From Ruminococcus sp. (GTDB lineage: Bacteria; Bacillota; Clostridia; Oscillospirales; Ruminococcaceae): DNA of 64,000 nt. Both the position numbers and the translations under genes were made by a program. The stretch lies in the NCBI RefSeq assembly GCF_016287535.1, contig NZ_JAEFAJ010000006.1, positions 1-64,000 on the forward strand. Direction: 5' to 3'. The notes under the pieces were generated by a model. That model saw nothing but the letters and a program-made list of their open reading frames with translations. It did no database searches and had not been told where the DNA came from. Numbering within the stretch: position 1 is the stretch's first letter; every line of letters begins with the position of its first letter. Shown here one piece after another: positions 25,215 to 33,178 of this stretch.

Positions 25215-25865
25215 TTACTTATCAACATACAAACTTGTCAAATGAAAACCTTTTTGTTCGTTTATATCATCAAGCCAAGCTGTTAACACTTTTGCGGTTT
25301 TGCCATTGACACCAGTAATCTCGTAATGCAATTCATATTTGTCACCCTGAGGATTATGTCCTTTTTCAATTAGTTTCTCCCGAACGAAATTTCCGCGAAT
25401 CTGCTCTTCCAAGAGTTCATAATTATCTAAATTATAGCCTAAAGCCGATTCAAACGCTTTGGCTTTATCTGGCTGTTTTTCAGGATTAAGTGCATACTCG
25501 ATAAATTTCCTTTTGTCAATGGTTGCATTTTCACCTGTAACATTGTTTATTCCTACTATTTTAATTTTACCATCATTCGCGCCATTTGTCAACCCTCTGA
25601 TTTGTGAAAGATTCCTCTGCTCAATAGCTCTACCCTCGGCTTCCGAGAGTGTTGGTGCTGTATAGTCTGCTGCATTTGCGTTCGGGAGTTCCTCCCACGT
25701 CTTGGAACGTGAGCCGTCGGCGTTCTGCTTGCCACGCAGTACCTGTCCGTCGTAGATGATAGTGCAGTCACAGTTATCGTGCCTGCGGAATATGCCTTGC
25801 GGCTGGTCTTTAATCTCATATTTGCCTGCAACGTCAGAGCACCATTGGCAGCAGTCCGTACCCAT
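25215..25865 (-). pseudogene. Phage MuF-type head protein remnant with DUF6883-like toxin domain
   Basis: The frame begins GTDCCQWC and FRRHDNCDCTIIYDGQVLRG, the C-terminal cysteine signature of phage minor head (MuF/SPP1 gp7-like) proteins. The normal several-hundred-residue N-terminal head domain is missing: an in-frame stop lies a few codons upstream of ATG 25865. From about residue 75 the sequence becomes AT-richer and changes to a different domain (IDKRKFIEYALNPEKQPDKA, ALGYNLDNYELLEEQI, NGKTAKVLTAWL, HLTSLYVDK), which fits the DUF6883 family found at the C-terminus of polymorphic toxins. MuF proteins of temperate phages are known to carry exchangeable toxin tips. Here the tip and an immunity-like gene remain next to tRNA-Gln. 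Confidence 0.7.
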
Positions 25866-25914
25866 ACGGATTATGTATCATTTCAGTCGAAAAAAAGTTT
25901 CGATCAATTCTTAT

Positions 25915-25958
25915 AAACTAAGCACTATGCACTAATAACTAACCACTAAAAACTAAGC
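25915..25958. repeat. Right ACTAA-family repeat arm
   Basis: AAACTAAGCACTATGCACTA, then CTAACCACTAAAAACTAAGC, is the inverted counterpart of 24875-24906. It lies between the prophage remnant and the tRNA terminator. Confidence 0.65.
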
Positions 25959-25979
25959 CCCTCGGTGAAACCGAGGGGC
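25957..25979 (-). terminator. Terminator behind tRNA-Gln
   Basis: GCCCCTCGGT and ACCGAGGGGC form a perfect 10-bp stem with a GAA loop. In the minus direction it follows the tRNA and precedes TTAGTTTTT. Confidence 0.85.
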
Positions 25980-25986
25980 GTTGGGA

Positions 25987-26058
25987 TTGGGGCAGCGGGA
26001 TTTGAACCCACGAATGCAGGAGTCAAAGTCCTGTGCCTTACCGCTTGGCTATGCCCCA
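25987..26058 (-). tRNA. tRNA-Gln (anticodon TTG)
   Basis: The minus-strand sequence TGGGGCATAGCCAAGCGG continues into a full cloverleaf. The acceptor stem is TGGGGCA/TGCCCCA with discriminator A. The anticodon stem-loop is CAGGA-CTTTGAC-TCCTG with anticodon TTG, and the T-loop is GTTCAAATC. CCA is not encoded. Confidence 0.95.
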
Positions 26059-26080
26059 ACACTTACCAAAATATTATAAC

Positions 26081-26117
26081 AAAAATCCTGCAATAAATCA
26101 ATACCGCAGGATTTTTA
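26081..26117. terminator. Bidirectional terminator after the MATE gene
   Basis: AAAAATCCTGC (26081-26091) pairs with GCAGGATTTTT (26107-26117). In the minus direction it ends the MATE transcript, just before tRNA-Gln. Confidence 0.8.
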
Positions 26118-26131
26118 TTTTTATTTTAACT

Positions 26132-27574
26132 TTACCACCATTCCTTCTCATGCATATCCTTGAACTCGCCTATCGCCATAATAACAGCGACAACCGCCGA
26201 AAGCACATCGGCAACGGGTCCTGCATAGGTTATGCCGTCTATCGCAAAAACCATAGGCAGAAGTATCAGCAGTGGCATAAAGAAGATTATCTGTCTTGTA
26301 AGTGAAAGGAATATGCCCTTTACAGGCTTGCCTATCGAAGTGAAGAACGTCGAAATTATAGGCTGCAGGCAGTTTAGCCAAGTAAAGAACAGGAATATAC
26401 GGAAGAACTTTGCTCCGAATTCATAATATCCATCACTCGCTCCGCTGTTCGCAAATACGCTGAGTATCTGTTTCGGGAACAACTGGAAGAGTACAAACGC
26501 TACAAGTGAAATAGCCGCTCCTGTCTTGACAGCCATCCAGAACGCACTCTTGACCCTGTCATAATTCCTTGCTCCGTAATTGAAGCTCTCAATGGGCTGT
26601 GTACCCTGCGCAAGTCCTATAACGATGGAGAATACTATCATATTCACCTTCATAACGATACTTGCTACAGCGATAGGATCTTCAGCGCCGTACTTTGACA
26701 ATGCTCCGTAGTGCCTGAGGGAATTGTTCAGAACTATCTGCACCAAAGCTATAGCAAGCTGATTGAAGCATGAAGCCATTCCTATCGAGCAGACACGTCT
26801 TACAATGCCGAATGACGGGATAAGGTGCTTTCCGAAGAGATATACCGTCTTGAAGTTGAAACAGTATATAATAACTATCAGTGCGGATATAAACTGTCCT
26901 ATGACCGTTGCTACAGCGGCGCCCTTCATTCCCCAGCCGAGAACAAGTACGAAGACCGCATCAAGTATAGTATTAATAACAGCTCCGGTAACATTGCATA
27001 TCATTGTCATTTTAGGACTGCCGTCCGCCCTGACGATATGTCCTCCTCCTGCCGTCAGAATAAGGAAAGGAAATCCGAAAGCAGTATACCTTACATATTC
27101 CTCTGCATACGGAAGAACAGCGTCGGTAGCACCGAATCTCTTCAGCAAAGGTGTAAGGAACATAAGCGTTACGACCGACAGGACAATACCGCTTATCGCA
27201 AGCAGAGACAAAGCATTTCCGGCGAAATAAGGCGCTCTCTTCTTATCGCCCATACCAAGGGCAAGATTGAAGCAGGACGCTCCGCCGATACCGAGCAGCA
27301 ATGCTATAGCCATGCAGCCGGTAGTAAACGGGAAAGCTATACCGGTCGCCGTATTTCCGAGAGTACCCACAGCCTTGCCGATAAACAGCTGATCCACCAT
27401 ATTGTATAGTGCGCTTACCAGCATACCTATTATGCTCGGTATAGCGAACTTCATCATAAGTGACCTTACAGGAGCATTGCCAAGCGGATTTCCCATTCCG
27501 TCAGGCGGTCCTCCCACGCCCTGAGGCGGTCCTCCCACACCCGGAGGCGGTCCTCCATAATTTCTGTTATTCAT
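26132..27574 (-). CDS. MATE-family multidrug/metabolite efflux protein
   Basis: The 480-residue protein has about 12 hydrophobic segments and the MATE pattern: FAIPSIIGMLVSALYNMVDQ at the start of the first bundle, then GGASCFNLALGMG, and SFNYGARNYDRVKSAFW opening the second bundle. Such proteins export cationic drugs or metabolites with Na+ or H+ antiport. Residues 6-30 are a glycine/proline repeat (GGPPPGVGGPPQGVGGPPDG) encoded by a 21-base tandem repeat; this cytoplasmic tail is not normal for the family. The start ATG 27574 follows AAGAAAAGAAGGG. The gene stands alone. Confidence 0.9.
   Translation of the reverse strand: MNNRNYGGPPPGVGGPPQGVGGPPDGMGNPLGNAPVRSLMMKFAIPSIIGMLVSALYNMVDQLFIGKAVGTLGNTATGIAFPFTTGCMAIALLLGIGGASCFNLALGMGDKKRAPYFAGNALSLLAISGIVLSVVTLMFLTPLLKRFGATDAVLPYAEEYVRYTAFGFPFLILTAGGGHIVRADGSPKMTMICNVTGAVINTILDAVFVLVLGWGMKGAAVATVIGQFISALIVIIYCFNFKTVYLFGKHLIPSFGIVRRVCSIGMASCFNQLAIALVQIVLNNSLRHYGALSKYGAEDPIAVASIVMKVNMIVFSIVIGLAQGTQPIESFNYGARNYDRVKSAFWMAVKTGAAISLVAFVLFQLFPKQILSVFANSGASDGYYEFGAKFFRIFLFFTWLNCLQPIISTFFTSIGKPVKGIFLSLTRQIIFFMPLLILLPMVFAIDGITYAGPVADVLSAVVAVIMAIGEFKDMHEKEWW
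27503..27556. repeat. 21-base tandem repeat in the MATE N-terminus
   Basis: Units 27503-27523, 27524-27544 and partial 27545-27556 share AGGCGGTCCTCCCAC. They encode the GGPP(P/Q)GV repeat, so slippage would change the tail length in steps of seven residues. Confidence 0.8.
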
Positions 27575-27732
27575 ATTTTTACCCTTCTTTTCTCTTTAAC
27601 ATCAAATACTTTCTAATTATACATCATATAAAATAAAAATACAATAGTGAGATTAAAAATGTTATGCCAAATTTTTCTTGATACATTTAGTTGAACATAA
27701 TGCAATTTCAACAATCAGGATATCATTTGTTC

Positions 27733-27761
27733 TTGACAGTATGCTGTGTGTGTGGTAAAAT
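27733..27761 (+). promoter_or_regulatory. Sigma-A promoter for the dockerin protein
   Basis: TTGACA (27733-27738) and TAAAAT (27756-27761) are separated by 17 bases, about 50 bases before the GTG start. Confidence 0.75.
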
Positions 27762-27813
27762 TATTTCAGGGGATATCACGTTATTTCACTTAAAACAAAA
27801 AGGGGGTATCATT

Positions 27814-28824
27814 GTGAAGCATAACAGACTTTTCACATTTTTGATCACTGTCACGTTTTCCTGCATACTATGCACATTTGTGCATCAGGCAAGAGCCGAC
27901 AGCACTGTTTTCAGCACCGGTGATGTAAACGGCGACGGATTTGTTGATGCGGTAGATGCATCAGCCGTTCTTGCGGAATATGCGCAAATCTCGGCTGAAC
28001 TGCCTGAAAGCTTCTCCCCGGCTCAGAAGTCAGCCGCCGATGTGAATAACGACGGTTTTAATGACGCCGTAGACGCTTCACAGATACTTTCATACTATGC
28101 CTATCTTTCTGCCGGAGGTACAGCTGAGCTTAAAGACTTCATTAATACACCACCTGCAATTACAATGACCTCCTCTGTCTCTGAAATATTAATTCCCACA
28201 ACTACCACCATTCCGCAGGAATACTTGGTTAACGGCTACAGCAAGTACGATCTGCTTTCAGATGATACAGAAAAGGCTGTACAGGCATTTAAGAATTTAT
28301 CTTCCCAATTAAGAAATGAAATGTATGGTAGCTATATAGTTAGAGGCTCATGGGGAGGATCAAATGGAGCAGATCAAGCTAAGGTAATATTAGCTGCATT
28401 AAATTATAATCAAGGAATAGCTCCAGAAGTTTTAGCAAGTAATGAAACATTGGGTACGTACTCACAAGATGAATTGATTCAATATTGTGAAGCTCTTGAT
28501 ATTGCAGGACAAAGATATAATGGTTTGAATTTTAACAAGTACATGTTAGATGAAGAATTGGCTAACTATTTTACAGATTTAATAGCTAAATATGATAATT
28601 GGCGCGATGGAGATGAAGAATCATTGCTTGATGAACTAGAACAACATAATATAACTTTTGAACTCCTTGAACCAGAAAAAATAGAAAATATAATAAAAAC
28701 GTATATGTATACATCAGTATGTTATCATACTGATGGATGGCCACAAGATAGAATGACAAAATTTTTAGCAAATAACTTAATAACACCAATGTACCAAAGT
28801 TATGAACAATACATAACCAAATAA
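27814..28824 (+). CDS. Secreted dockerin protein with AT-rich C-terminal domain of unknown function
   Basis: The likely start is GTG 27814 behind AAAAAGGGGGTATCATT, giving 336 residues; the in-frame ATG at 27691 lies before the promoter. Residues 1-29 are a signal peptide. Residues 33-100 form a complete type I dockerin with two calcium loops, DVNGDGFVDAVDAS and DVNNDGFNDAVDAS, which bind cohesins of a cellulosome scaffold. A Thr/Ser/Ile linker with TTTTIP follows. From about residue 155 (base 28270) the DNA turns clearly AT-rich, with AT-ending codons, and encodes a helical domain with SYIVRGSWGGSNGADQAKVI and SVCYHTDGWPQDRM. I do not recognise this domain. The abrupt change suggests that a foreign domain was fused to a resident dockerin module. 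Confidence 0.8.
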   Translation: MKHNRLFTFLITVTFSCILCTFVHQARADSTVFSTGDVNGDGFVDAVDASAVLAEYAQISAELPESFSPAQKSAADVNNDGFNDAVDASQILSYYAYLSAGGTAELKDFINTPPAITMTSSVSEILIPTTTTIPQEYLVNGYSKYDLLSDDTEKAVQAFKNLSSQLRNEMYGSYIVRGSWGGSNGADQAKVILAALNYNQGIAPEVLASNETLGTYSQDELIQYCEALDIAGQRYNGLNFNKYMLDEELANYFTDLIAKYDNWRDGDEESLLDELEQHNITFELLEPEKIENIIKTYMYTSVCYHTDGWPQDRMTKFLANNLITPMYQSYEQYITK

Positions 28825-28837
28825 AGGTCGTGAAAAT

Positions 28838-29395
28838 ATGAAGCTAATACTTGCTTCGGCTTCGCCGAGAAGGCGCGAGCTGATGAAATATATATCCTGC
28901 GACTTTGAAGCTGTCTCAACCGACTGTGACGAGACTCTACCAAAGGATATCAAGCCTGCGGCAGCTGCGGAATATCTTGCTACAGTCAAAGCAAAGGCAG
29001 CTGCGGAAAAATATCCGGACTGCATAGTCATCGGCTGCGATACCACCGTTTTATGCGGCAGCGAGATACTTGGCAAACCAATGGATAAAGCTCAGTGTAT
29101 CGCTGATATTTCAAAGCTTTCAGGGCGTACTCATCAGGTAGTCACAGGCTGCTGCATAATAAGCGGCGGAGATATCACCTCATTCTCAGAGGTCACAGAC
29201 GTTACCTTCCGCAGACTGTCCGCTGCCGAGATCGAAGCCTACGCCGACACAGACGAGCCCTACGACAAGGCAGGCGGCTATGGTATACAGGGGCTGGGCT
29301 CGGCCCTTATTTCCCACATTGACGGAGACTTCTTCAACGTGGTGGGACTGCCCGTAGCACGGCTTTTCAATGAACTGAAAAAAGTTGAGAGTTAA
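28838..29395 (+). CDS. maf: Maf-type nucleotide pyrophosphatase
   Basis: The 185-residue Maf/YhdE-family enzyme removes non-canonical or excess nucleoside triphosphates (dTTP, UTP and modified forms in characterised members). LILASASPRRRELM at the N-terminus, VIGCDTTVLC and EPYDKAGGYGIQG are all diagnostic. The start ATG 28838 follows AAAGGTCGTGAAAAT. The last codons, VES and the TAA stop, are made by the left arm of a dispersed GTTGAGAGTTAA repeat, so the natural C-terminus may have been replaced. Confidence 0.93.
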   Translation: MKLILASASPRRRELMKYISCDFEAVSTDCDETLPKDIKPAAAAEYLATVKAKAAAEKYPDCIVIGCDTTVLCGSEILGKPMDKAQCIADISKLSGRTHQVVTGCCIISGGDITSFSEVTDVTFRRLSAAEIEAYADTDEPYDKAGGYGIQGLGSALISHIDGDFFNVVGLPVARLFNELKKVES

Positions 29396-29546
29396 GAGTG
29401 TAGAGTTGAGAGTTGTTGTGTTCGCTTCGCTCACATATTTTTAATATTATCGCCGCAGGCGATACCATAACTTTCAACTCTCAATTCTCAACTCTCAACT
29501 TTAAATCGGAACGCCGCCCCTACAAATCACTAAAACTAAGTAACTA
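29384..29546. repeat. Composite dispersed repeat overlapping the end of maf
   Basis: 29384-29418 (GTTGAGAGTTAAGAG...) and 29466-29499 (...AACTCTCAAC) form an inverted repeat like that at 5085-5202, with an inner hairpin TATCGCCGCAGGCGATA. Behind it come CGGAACGCCGCCCCTACA (29507-29524), as at 52334-52361, and ACTAA-type sequence (29525-29546). Three repeat families are thus placed side by side. Confidence 0.75.
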
Positions 29547-29563
29547 TAAAGGAGTATCCAATC

Positions 29564-30832
29564 ATGAACTCAACCGCATTTCATTCTGCTGACATTCTTT
29601 TACCCAAGGACTGCGATATGCACAAGTGGTCCGTTATCGCCTGCGACCAGTACACCAGCGAGCCTGAGTACTGGGACGAGGTAAGCGCTACAGTGGGCAG
29701 CGCTCCCTCAACGCTGAACCTTATCCTACCCGAACTCTATCTCGAACAGGACGGCGTCGCAAAGCGTATAGACGATATCCATACTGCTATGGACAAGTAT
29801 ATTGCTGAAAGTATTTTCACCGAGTACAAGGACGCTATGGTCTACGTTGAGCGCACTCAGAGCAACGGGATACTCCGTCAGGGCATCGTGGGAGCTATCG
29901 ACCTTGAAAAGTACGACTTCTCAAAGGGCAGCACCTCTGAGGTAAGAGCTACCGAGGCTACAGTTATCGAGCGTATCCCTCCCCGTATCAAAGTAAGGCA
30001 GGGCGCTCCCCTTGAACTTCCCCATATTATGATACTTATCGACGACCCGAACAATACAGTTATCGAGCCCCTTGCAAAAGCTGTTTCCGACGACAGCAGG
30101 CTTTACGATTTTAAGCTCATGCAGAACGGCGGCAGCATAAAGGGCTGGCTTGTGGACAAGTCAGCACAGGAGGCTGTCGACAAGGCTCTCTGCGCACTTG
30201 CAGATCCCGATACCTTCTGTAAAAAATACGGTCTTTCTGATACTCCCGTACTCCTCTATGCTATGGGCGACGGAAATCATTCTCTCGCAACTGCAAAGGA
30301 ATTCTACGAGCAGCTGAAAAAGGCTAACCCAGGCAAGGACTTATCAAATCACCCTGCACGCTATGCGCTTGCCGAGATAGTTAATCTCCACAGTGAAGCT
30401 CTCAAATTTGAGGCTATACACCGCCTTGTATATGATGTTGACTGCGACAGGCTCATCGGAGAGCTCACAGCCGCACTGGAGCTTTCCGAGACAAAGACCT
30501 CGGACCAGTACGTTATCTGCTCATGCAAGGGCACCGAAAAGAAGCTTTACATCAACAAAAAGTCCTCAAATCTGTCTGTTGGTTCTCTCCAGAACTTCCT
30601 CGACGGCTATATCAAGGCAAACGGTGGAAAGATAGACTATATCCACGGAGCCGATACAGTAAAGTCTCTCGCTGACAAGCACAACGGTATCGCATTCATA
30701 CTTCCCGATATGGACAAATCCCAGCTCTTCCCCACTGTCATCAAGGACGGCGCTCTTCCGAGAAAGACCTTCTCAATGGGTCACGCCGAGGACAAGAGAT
30801 TTTACATCGAAGCCCGCAGGATCACTGAATAA
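29564..30832 (+). CDS. DUF1015 family protein
   Basis: The 422-residue protein matches the DUF1015 pattern: a start with ILLPKDCDMHKWSVIACDQY, VYVERTQSNG.LRQG in the middle and LYAMGDGNHSLATAKEFYEQ, where GDGNHSLAT is the most conserved stretch. The family is widespread, cytoplasmic and of unproven function, sometimes described as HTH-like or SerB-cluster proteins. The start ATG 29564 follows AAAGGAGTATCCAATC. It overlaps the next gene in TAATG, and three further genes follow with short gaps, so this looks like a five-gene unit up to the methyltransferase. Confidence 0.88.
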   Translation: MNSTAFHSADILLPKDCDMHKWSVIACDQYTSEPEYWDEVSATVGSAPSTLNLILPELYLEQDGVAKRIDDIHTAMDKYIAESIFTEYKDAMVYVERTQSNGILRQGIVGAIDLEKYDFSKGSTSEVRATEATVIERIPPRIKVRQGAPLELPHIMILIDDPNNTVIEPLAKAVSDDSRLYDFKLMQNGGSIKGWLVDKSAQEAVDKALCALADPDTFCKKYGLSDTPVLLYAMGDGNHSLATAKEFYEQLKKANPGKDLSNHPARYALAEIVNLHSEALKFEAIHRLVYDVDCDRLIGELTAALELSETKTSDQYVICSCKGTEKKLYINKKSSNLSVGSLQNFLDGYIKANGGKIDYIHGADTVKSLADKHNGIAFILPDMDKSQLFPTVIKDGALPRKTFSMGHAEDKRFYIEARRITE

Positions 30833-31077
30833 TGGAATTACTGAACAATATCGCCAAGCTTCATACAACGGAGCTTGGCGCAGTTCGTATAAAGAGGAAT
30901 CTCTCACTGGATACAGAAGATACTGTCGCATGGTGCAGGGAGCAGATAAGCTCTCCCGGAGCTGTTATCGAGCGCAATGGCAAGAACTGGTACATAACCG
31001 TAAACGGCTGTATCATCACCGTTAATGCTTACAGCTATACCATAATCACCGCACATAAGCTCAGAAAGGAAAGATAA
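30832..31077 (+). CDS. DUF3781 family small protein
   Basis: The 81-residue protein starts in the TAATG that ends the DUF1015 gene. KLHTTELGAVRIKRNLSL, WCREQISSPGAVIERNGKNW and ITVNAYSYTIITAHK match the DUF3781 family of small bacterial proteins with no known activity. No signal or membrane segment is present. Translational coupling with DUF1015 is likely. Confidence 0.85.
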   Translation: MELLNNIAKLHTTELGAVRIKRNLSLDTEDTVAWCREQISSPGAVIERNGKNWYITVNGCIITVNAYSYTIITAHKLRKER

Positions 31078-31078
31078 T

Positions 31079-31552
31079 ATGAACATAAGAAGATTTAAAG
31101 AATCAGACGCAGAAGCAGTCTCGGCTGTTGTCATAAAAACTATAAGAATATCCAACGCAAAGGACTACCCTGCCGACCTTATGGAAGAGATCGTAGAATC
31201 TCAGCAGCCGCAGAATATTCTCGAACGTGCGGGCTGGACCCATTTCTATGTTGTTGAGGATAACGATGATATCATCGGCTGCGGCTCTATAGGACCTTTC
31301 TGGGGCAAGGAGGACGAGAGCGGTCTGTTCACTATATTTGTACTCCCAGAGTATCAGGGAAAAGGCGCAGGCAGGCTCATTATGGAAACTCTCGAAAATG
31401 ACGAGTACTTCCTCCGGGCAAAGCGCATTGAGATACCCTCCTCAATAACAGGCTGCCAGTTCTACAGAAAGTTCGGTTACGACTACAAGAACGGCATTGC
31501 GGAGCTTGACGATGAGCGGCTTTACCGCCTTGAAAAGTTCCGAGAAGTATAA
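31079..31552 (+). CDS. GNAT-family N-acetyltransferase
   Basis: The 157-residue protein begins MNIRRFKESDAEAVSAVVIK, a typical GNAT opening. The acetyl-CoA-binding segment is LFTIFVLPEYQGKGAGRLIM (about residues 82-101), with the Q/R-x-x-G-x-G/A loop QGKGAG. FYRKFGYDY near the C-terminus is the usual last strand. The acceptor substrate cannot be told. The start ATG 31079 follows AAAGGAAAGATA, one base after the stop of the DUF3781 gene. Confidence 0.88.
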   Translation: MNIRRFKESDAEAVSAVVIKTIRISNAKDYPADLMEEIVESQQPQNILERAGWTHFYVVEDNDDIIGCGSIGPFWGKEDESGLFTIFVLPEYQGKGAGRLIMETLENDEYFLRAKRIEIPSSITGCQFYRKFGYDYKNGIAELDDERLYRLEKFREV

Positions 31553-31562
31553 GGAGTAAACT

Positions 31563-32312
31563 ATGTCCGAACGCTTTTCAAGAACCGGGCTTCTCTTAGG
31601 AGAGGAAGCTATGAATATACTTGCAAACTCCCGCGTTGCCGTTTTCGGCGTGGGCGGAGTAGGCGGCTATGCCGTTGAAGCTCTCGCACGCTCCGGCGTG
31701 GGAGCACTTGATCTCATCGACGACGACAAGGTCTGCGTGACCAATATAAACCGTCAGATCATAGCCCTTGGCAGCACCGTGGGTATGTACAAGGTTGACG
31801 CGGCGGCGGAGCGTATCCGCGACATCAATCCCGAATGCAGGGTGACCTGCCACAAGATGTTCTATATGCCGGACAACGCCGATAAGCTTGACTTTTCTCA
31901 GTACGACTACGTTATAGACGCTATCGACACCGTAACGGGCAAGATCGAGATAATCATGCAGGCTGAAAAAGCAGGAGTTCCCGTCATAAGCTCAATGGGT
32001 GCAGGCAACAAGCTTGACCCCACTGCCTTTGAAGTTGCCGATATATACAAGACCTCTGTATGTCCTCTCGCAAGAGCAATCCGTTATCAGCTGAAACGAC
32101 GCGGCATAAAGAAGCTTAAAGTGGTCTACTCAAAGGAACAGCCCTTAGTGCCGCAGGGCATTGCCGCAGAGGACGGTTCTGGCAAAACGGATATGCGCAC
32201 CGGAACAGCAAGGCGCTCAACTCCCGGTTCAACAGCCTTTGTACCCTCTGTCGCCGGACTTATCATAGCCGGCGAGGTCATAAAGGATCTCACAGGTCTG
32301 AACAAAAAATAA
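31563..32312 (+). CDS. tcdA: tRNA threonylcarbamoyladenosine dehydratase
   Basis: The 249-residue E1-like enzyme converts t6A37 in tRNA to cyclic t6A, using ATP. The N-terminal RTGLLLGEEAMN and the nucleotide-binding glycine-rich motif GVGGVGGYAVEALARSGVG are followed by DDKVCVTNINRQIIAL, DAIDTVTGK and STPGSTAFVPSVAGLI, all typical of TcdA/CsdL rather than ThiF or MoeB. The window also encodes TsaB and TsaE, which act in making t6A itself. The start ATG 31563 follows AAGGAGTAAACT. Confidence 0.92.
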   Translation: MSERFSRTGLLLGEEAMNILANSRVAVFGVGGVGGYAVEALARSGVGALDLIDDDKVCVTNINRQIIALGSTVGMYKVDAAAERIRDINPECRVTCHKMFYMPDNADKLDFSQYDYVIDAIDTVTGKIEIIMQAEKAGVPVISSMGAGNKLDPTAFEVADIYKTSVCPLARAIRYQLKRRGIKKLKVVYSKEQPLVPQGIAAEDGSGKTDMRTGTARRSTPGSTAFVPSVAGLIIAGEVIKDLTGLNKK

Positions 32313-32324
32313 AGGAACGATAAA

Positions 32325-33098
32325 ATGACGTACAGTGAAGATAGCATTTCTGCCGCAAAACAATGCTTTGAAGCTTCCTTTGCAGAAAAGGACTTTTACG
32401 ACAGGCAGACTCAGGACAGCTCGCATATTGATTCGATAATTGATATCCTGCCGGTAAAAAGCGGCATGAGAATACTCGACCTCGGTACGGGCAGCGGCTA
32501 TCTTGCCTTTGCCATCGCCCGAAGATATCCGGACGTATCATTAACCGGACTTGATATCGTTGAAAAAGCTCTTGAGCAAAACAGGAAAAGAGCTGAACAT
32601 GAAGGAATTGAAAATTTAAGCTTTTCAAGCTATGACGGCATATCCTTTCCCTTTGAAAAAGGCAGCTTTGATATGGTCGTATCACGTTACGCTCTCCACC
32701 ACTTCCCAGATATACACAAAAGTCTTTCGGAAGTACACCGCGTTCTGTCTGAAAAAGGCTGCTTTTTCATTTCAGACCCGTCTCCGAACGAAAATGATAC
32801 CAGCGGGTTTGCCGATGAGTATATGCAGGTAAAACCCGACGGACATATCAGGTTCCGCACATTCGCCGAATGGATCGCTCTTTGCAGTCAGAACGGTTTT
32901 TATCTTGAAGAATCATTTGTGAGCAGTATCCGTTTTCCGAGGAAATATGAGAAAATATATGATCCTGTCATCAGCCGGCACCCTCAGAAAACGGTAAAGA
33001 GCTACGGAATAAAGATAAACGGCGGAGAAATATTCATAACCGAACAGGTAAACAATATTCTTTTCCGCAGGAACTCCGACAGAACTATTAATATTTAA
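32325..33098 (+). CDS. Class I SAM-dependent methyltransferase
   Basis: The 257-residue protein has the SAM-binding motif ILDLGTGSGYLAF near residue 50, the acidic end of strand 2 in LTGLDIVEKAL, and SFDMVVSRYALHHF, the UbiE-like motif after the nucleotide site. The N-terminal AAKQCFEASFAEKDFYDRQT and C-terminal halves are less conserved. The substrate is unknown; UbiE-type names should not be taken literally in an anaerobe. The start ATG 32325 follows AAAGGAACGATAAA, 12 bases behind tcdA. Confidence 0.85.
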   Translation: MTYSEDSISAAKQCFEASFAEKDFYDRQTQDSSHIDSIIDILPVKSGMRILDLGTGSGYLAFAIARRYPDVSLTGLDIVEKALEQNRKRAEHEGIENLSFSSYDGISFPFEKGSFDMVVSRYALHHFPDIHKSLSEVHRVLSEKGCFFISDPSPNENDTSGFADEYMQVKPDGHIRFRTFAEWIALCSQNGFYLEESFVSSIRFPRKYEKIYDPVISRHPQKTVKSYGIKINGGEIFITEQVNNILFRRNSDRTINI

Positions 33099-33111
33099 CT
33101 ATTAAATTCCC

Positions 33112-33140
33112 TTGACCTTTTTGTCTTTTTGTGCTATGAT
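33112..33140 (+). promoter_or_regulatory. Sigma-A promoter for the DEAD-box helicase
   Basis: TTGACC (33112-33117) and TATGAT (33135-33140) are separated by 17 bases, about 39 bases before the start. Confidence 0.75.
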
Positions 33141-33178
33141 ATTTTGTATTGGAATAAAGATGGAAGAAAGGTAACAAA

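Noticed and set aside
24875..25958. Insertion sequence flanked by terminal inverted repeats
   Set aside because: The flanking arms belong to a repeat family found elsewhere and no transposase is encoded between them.
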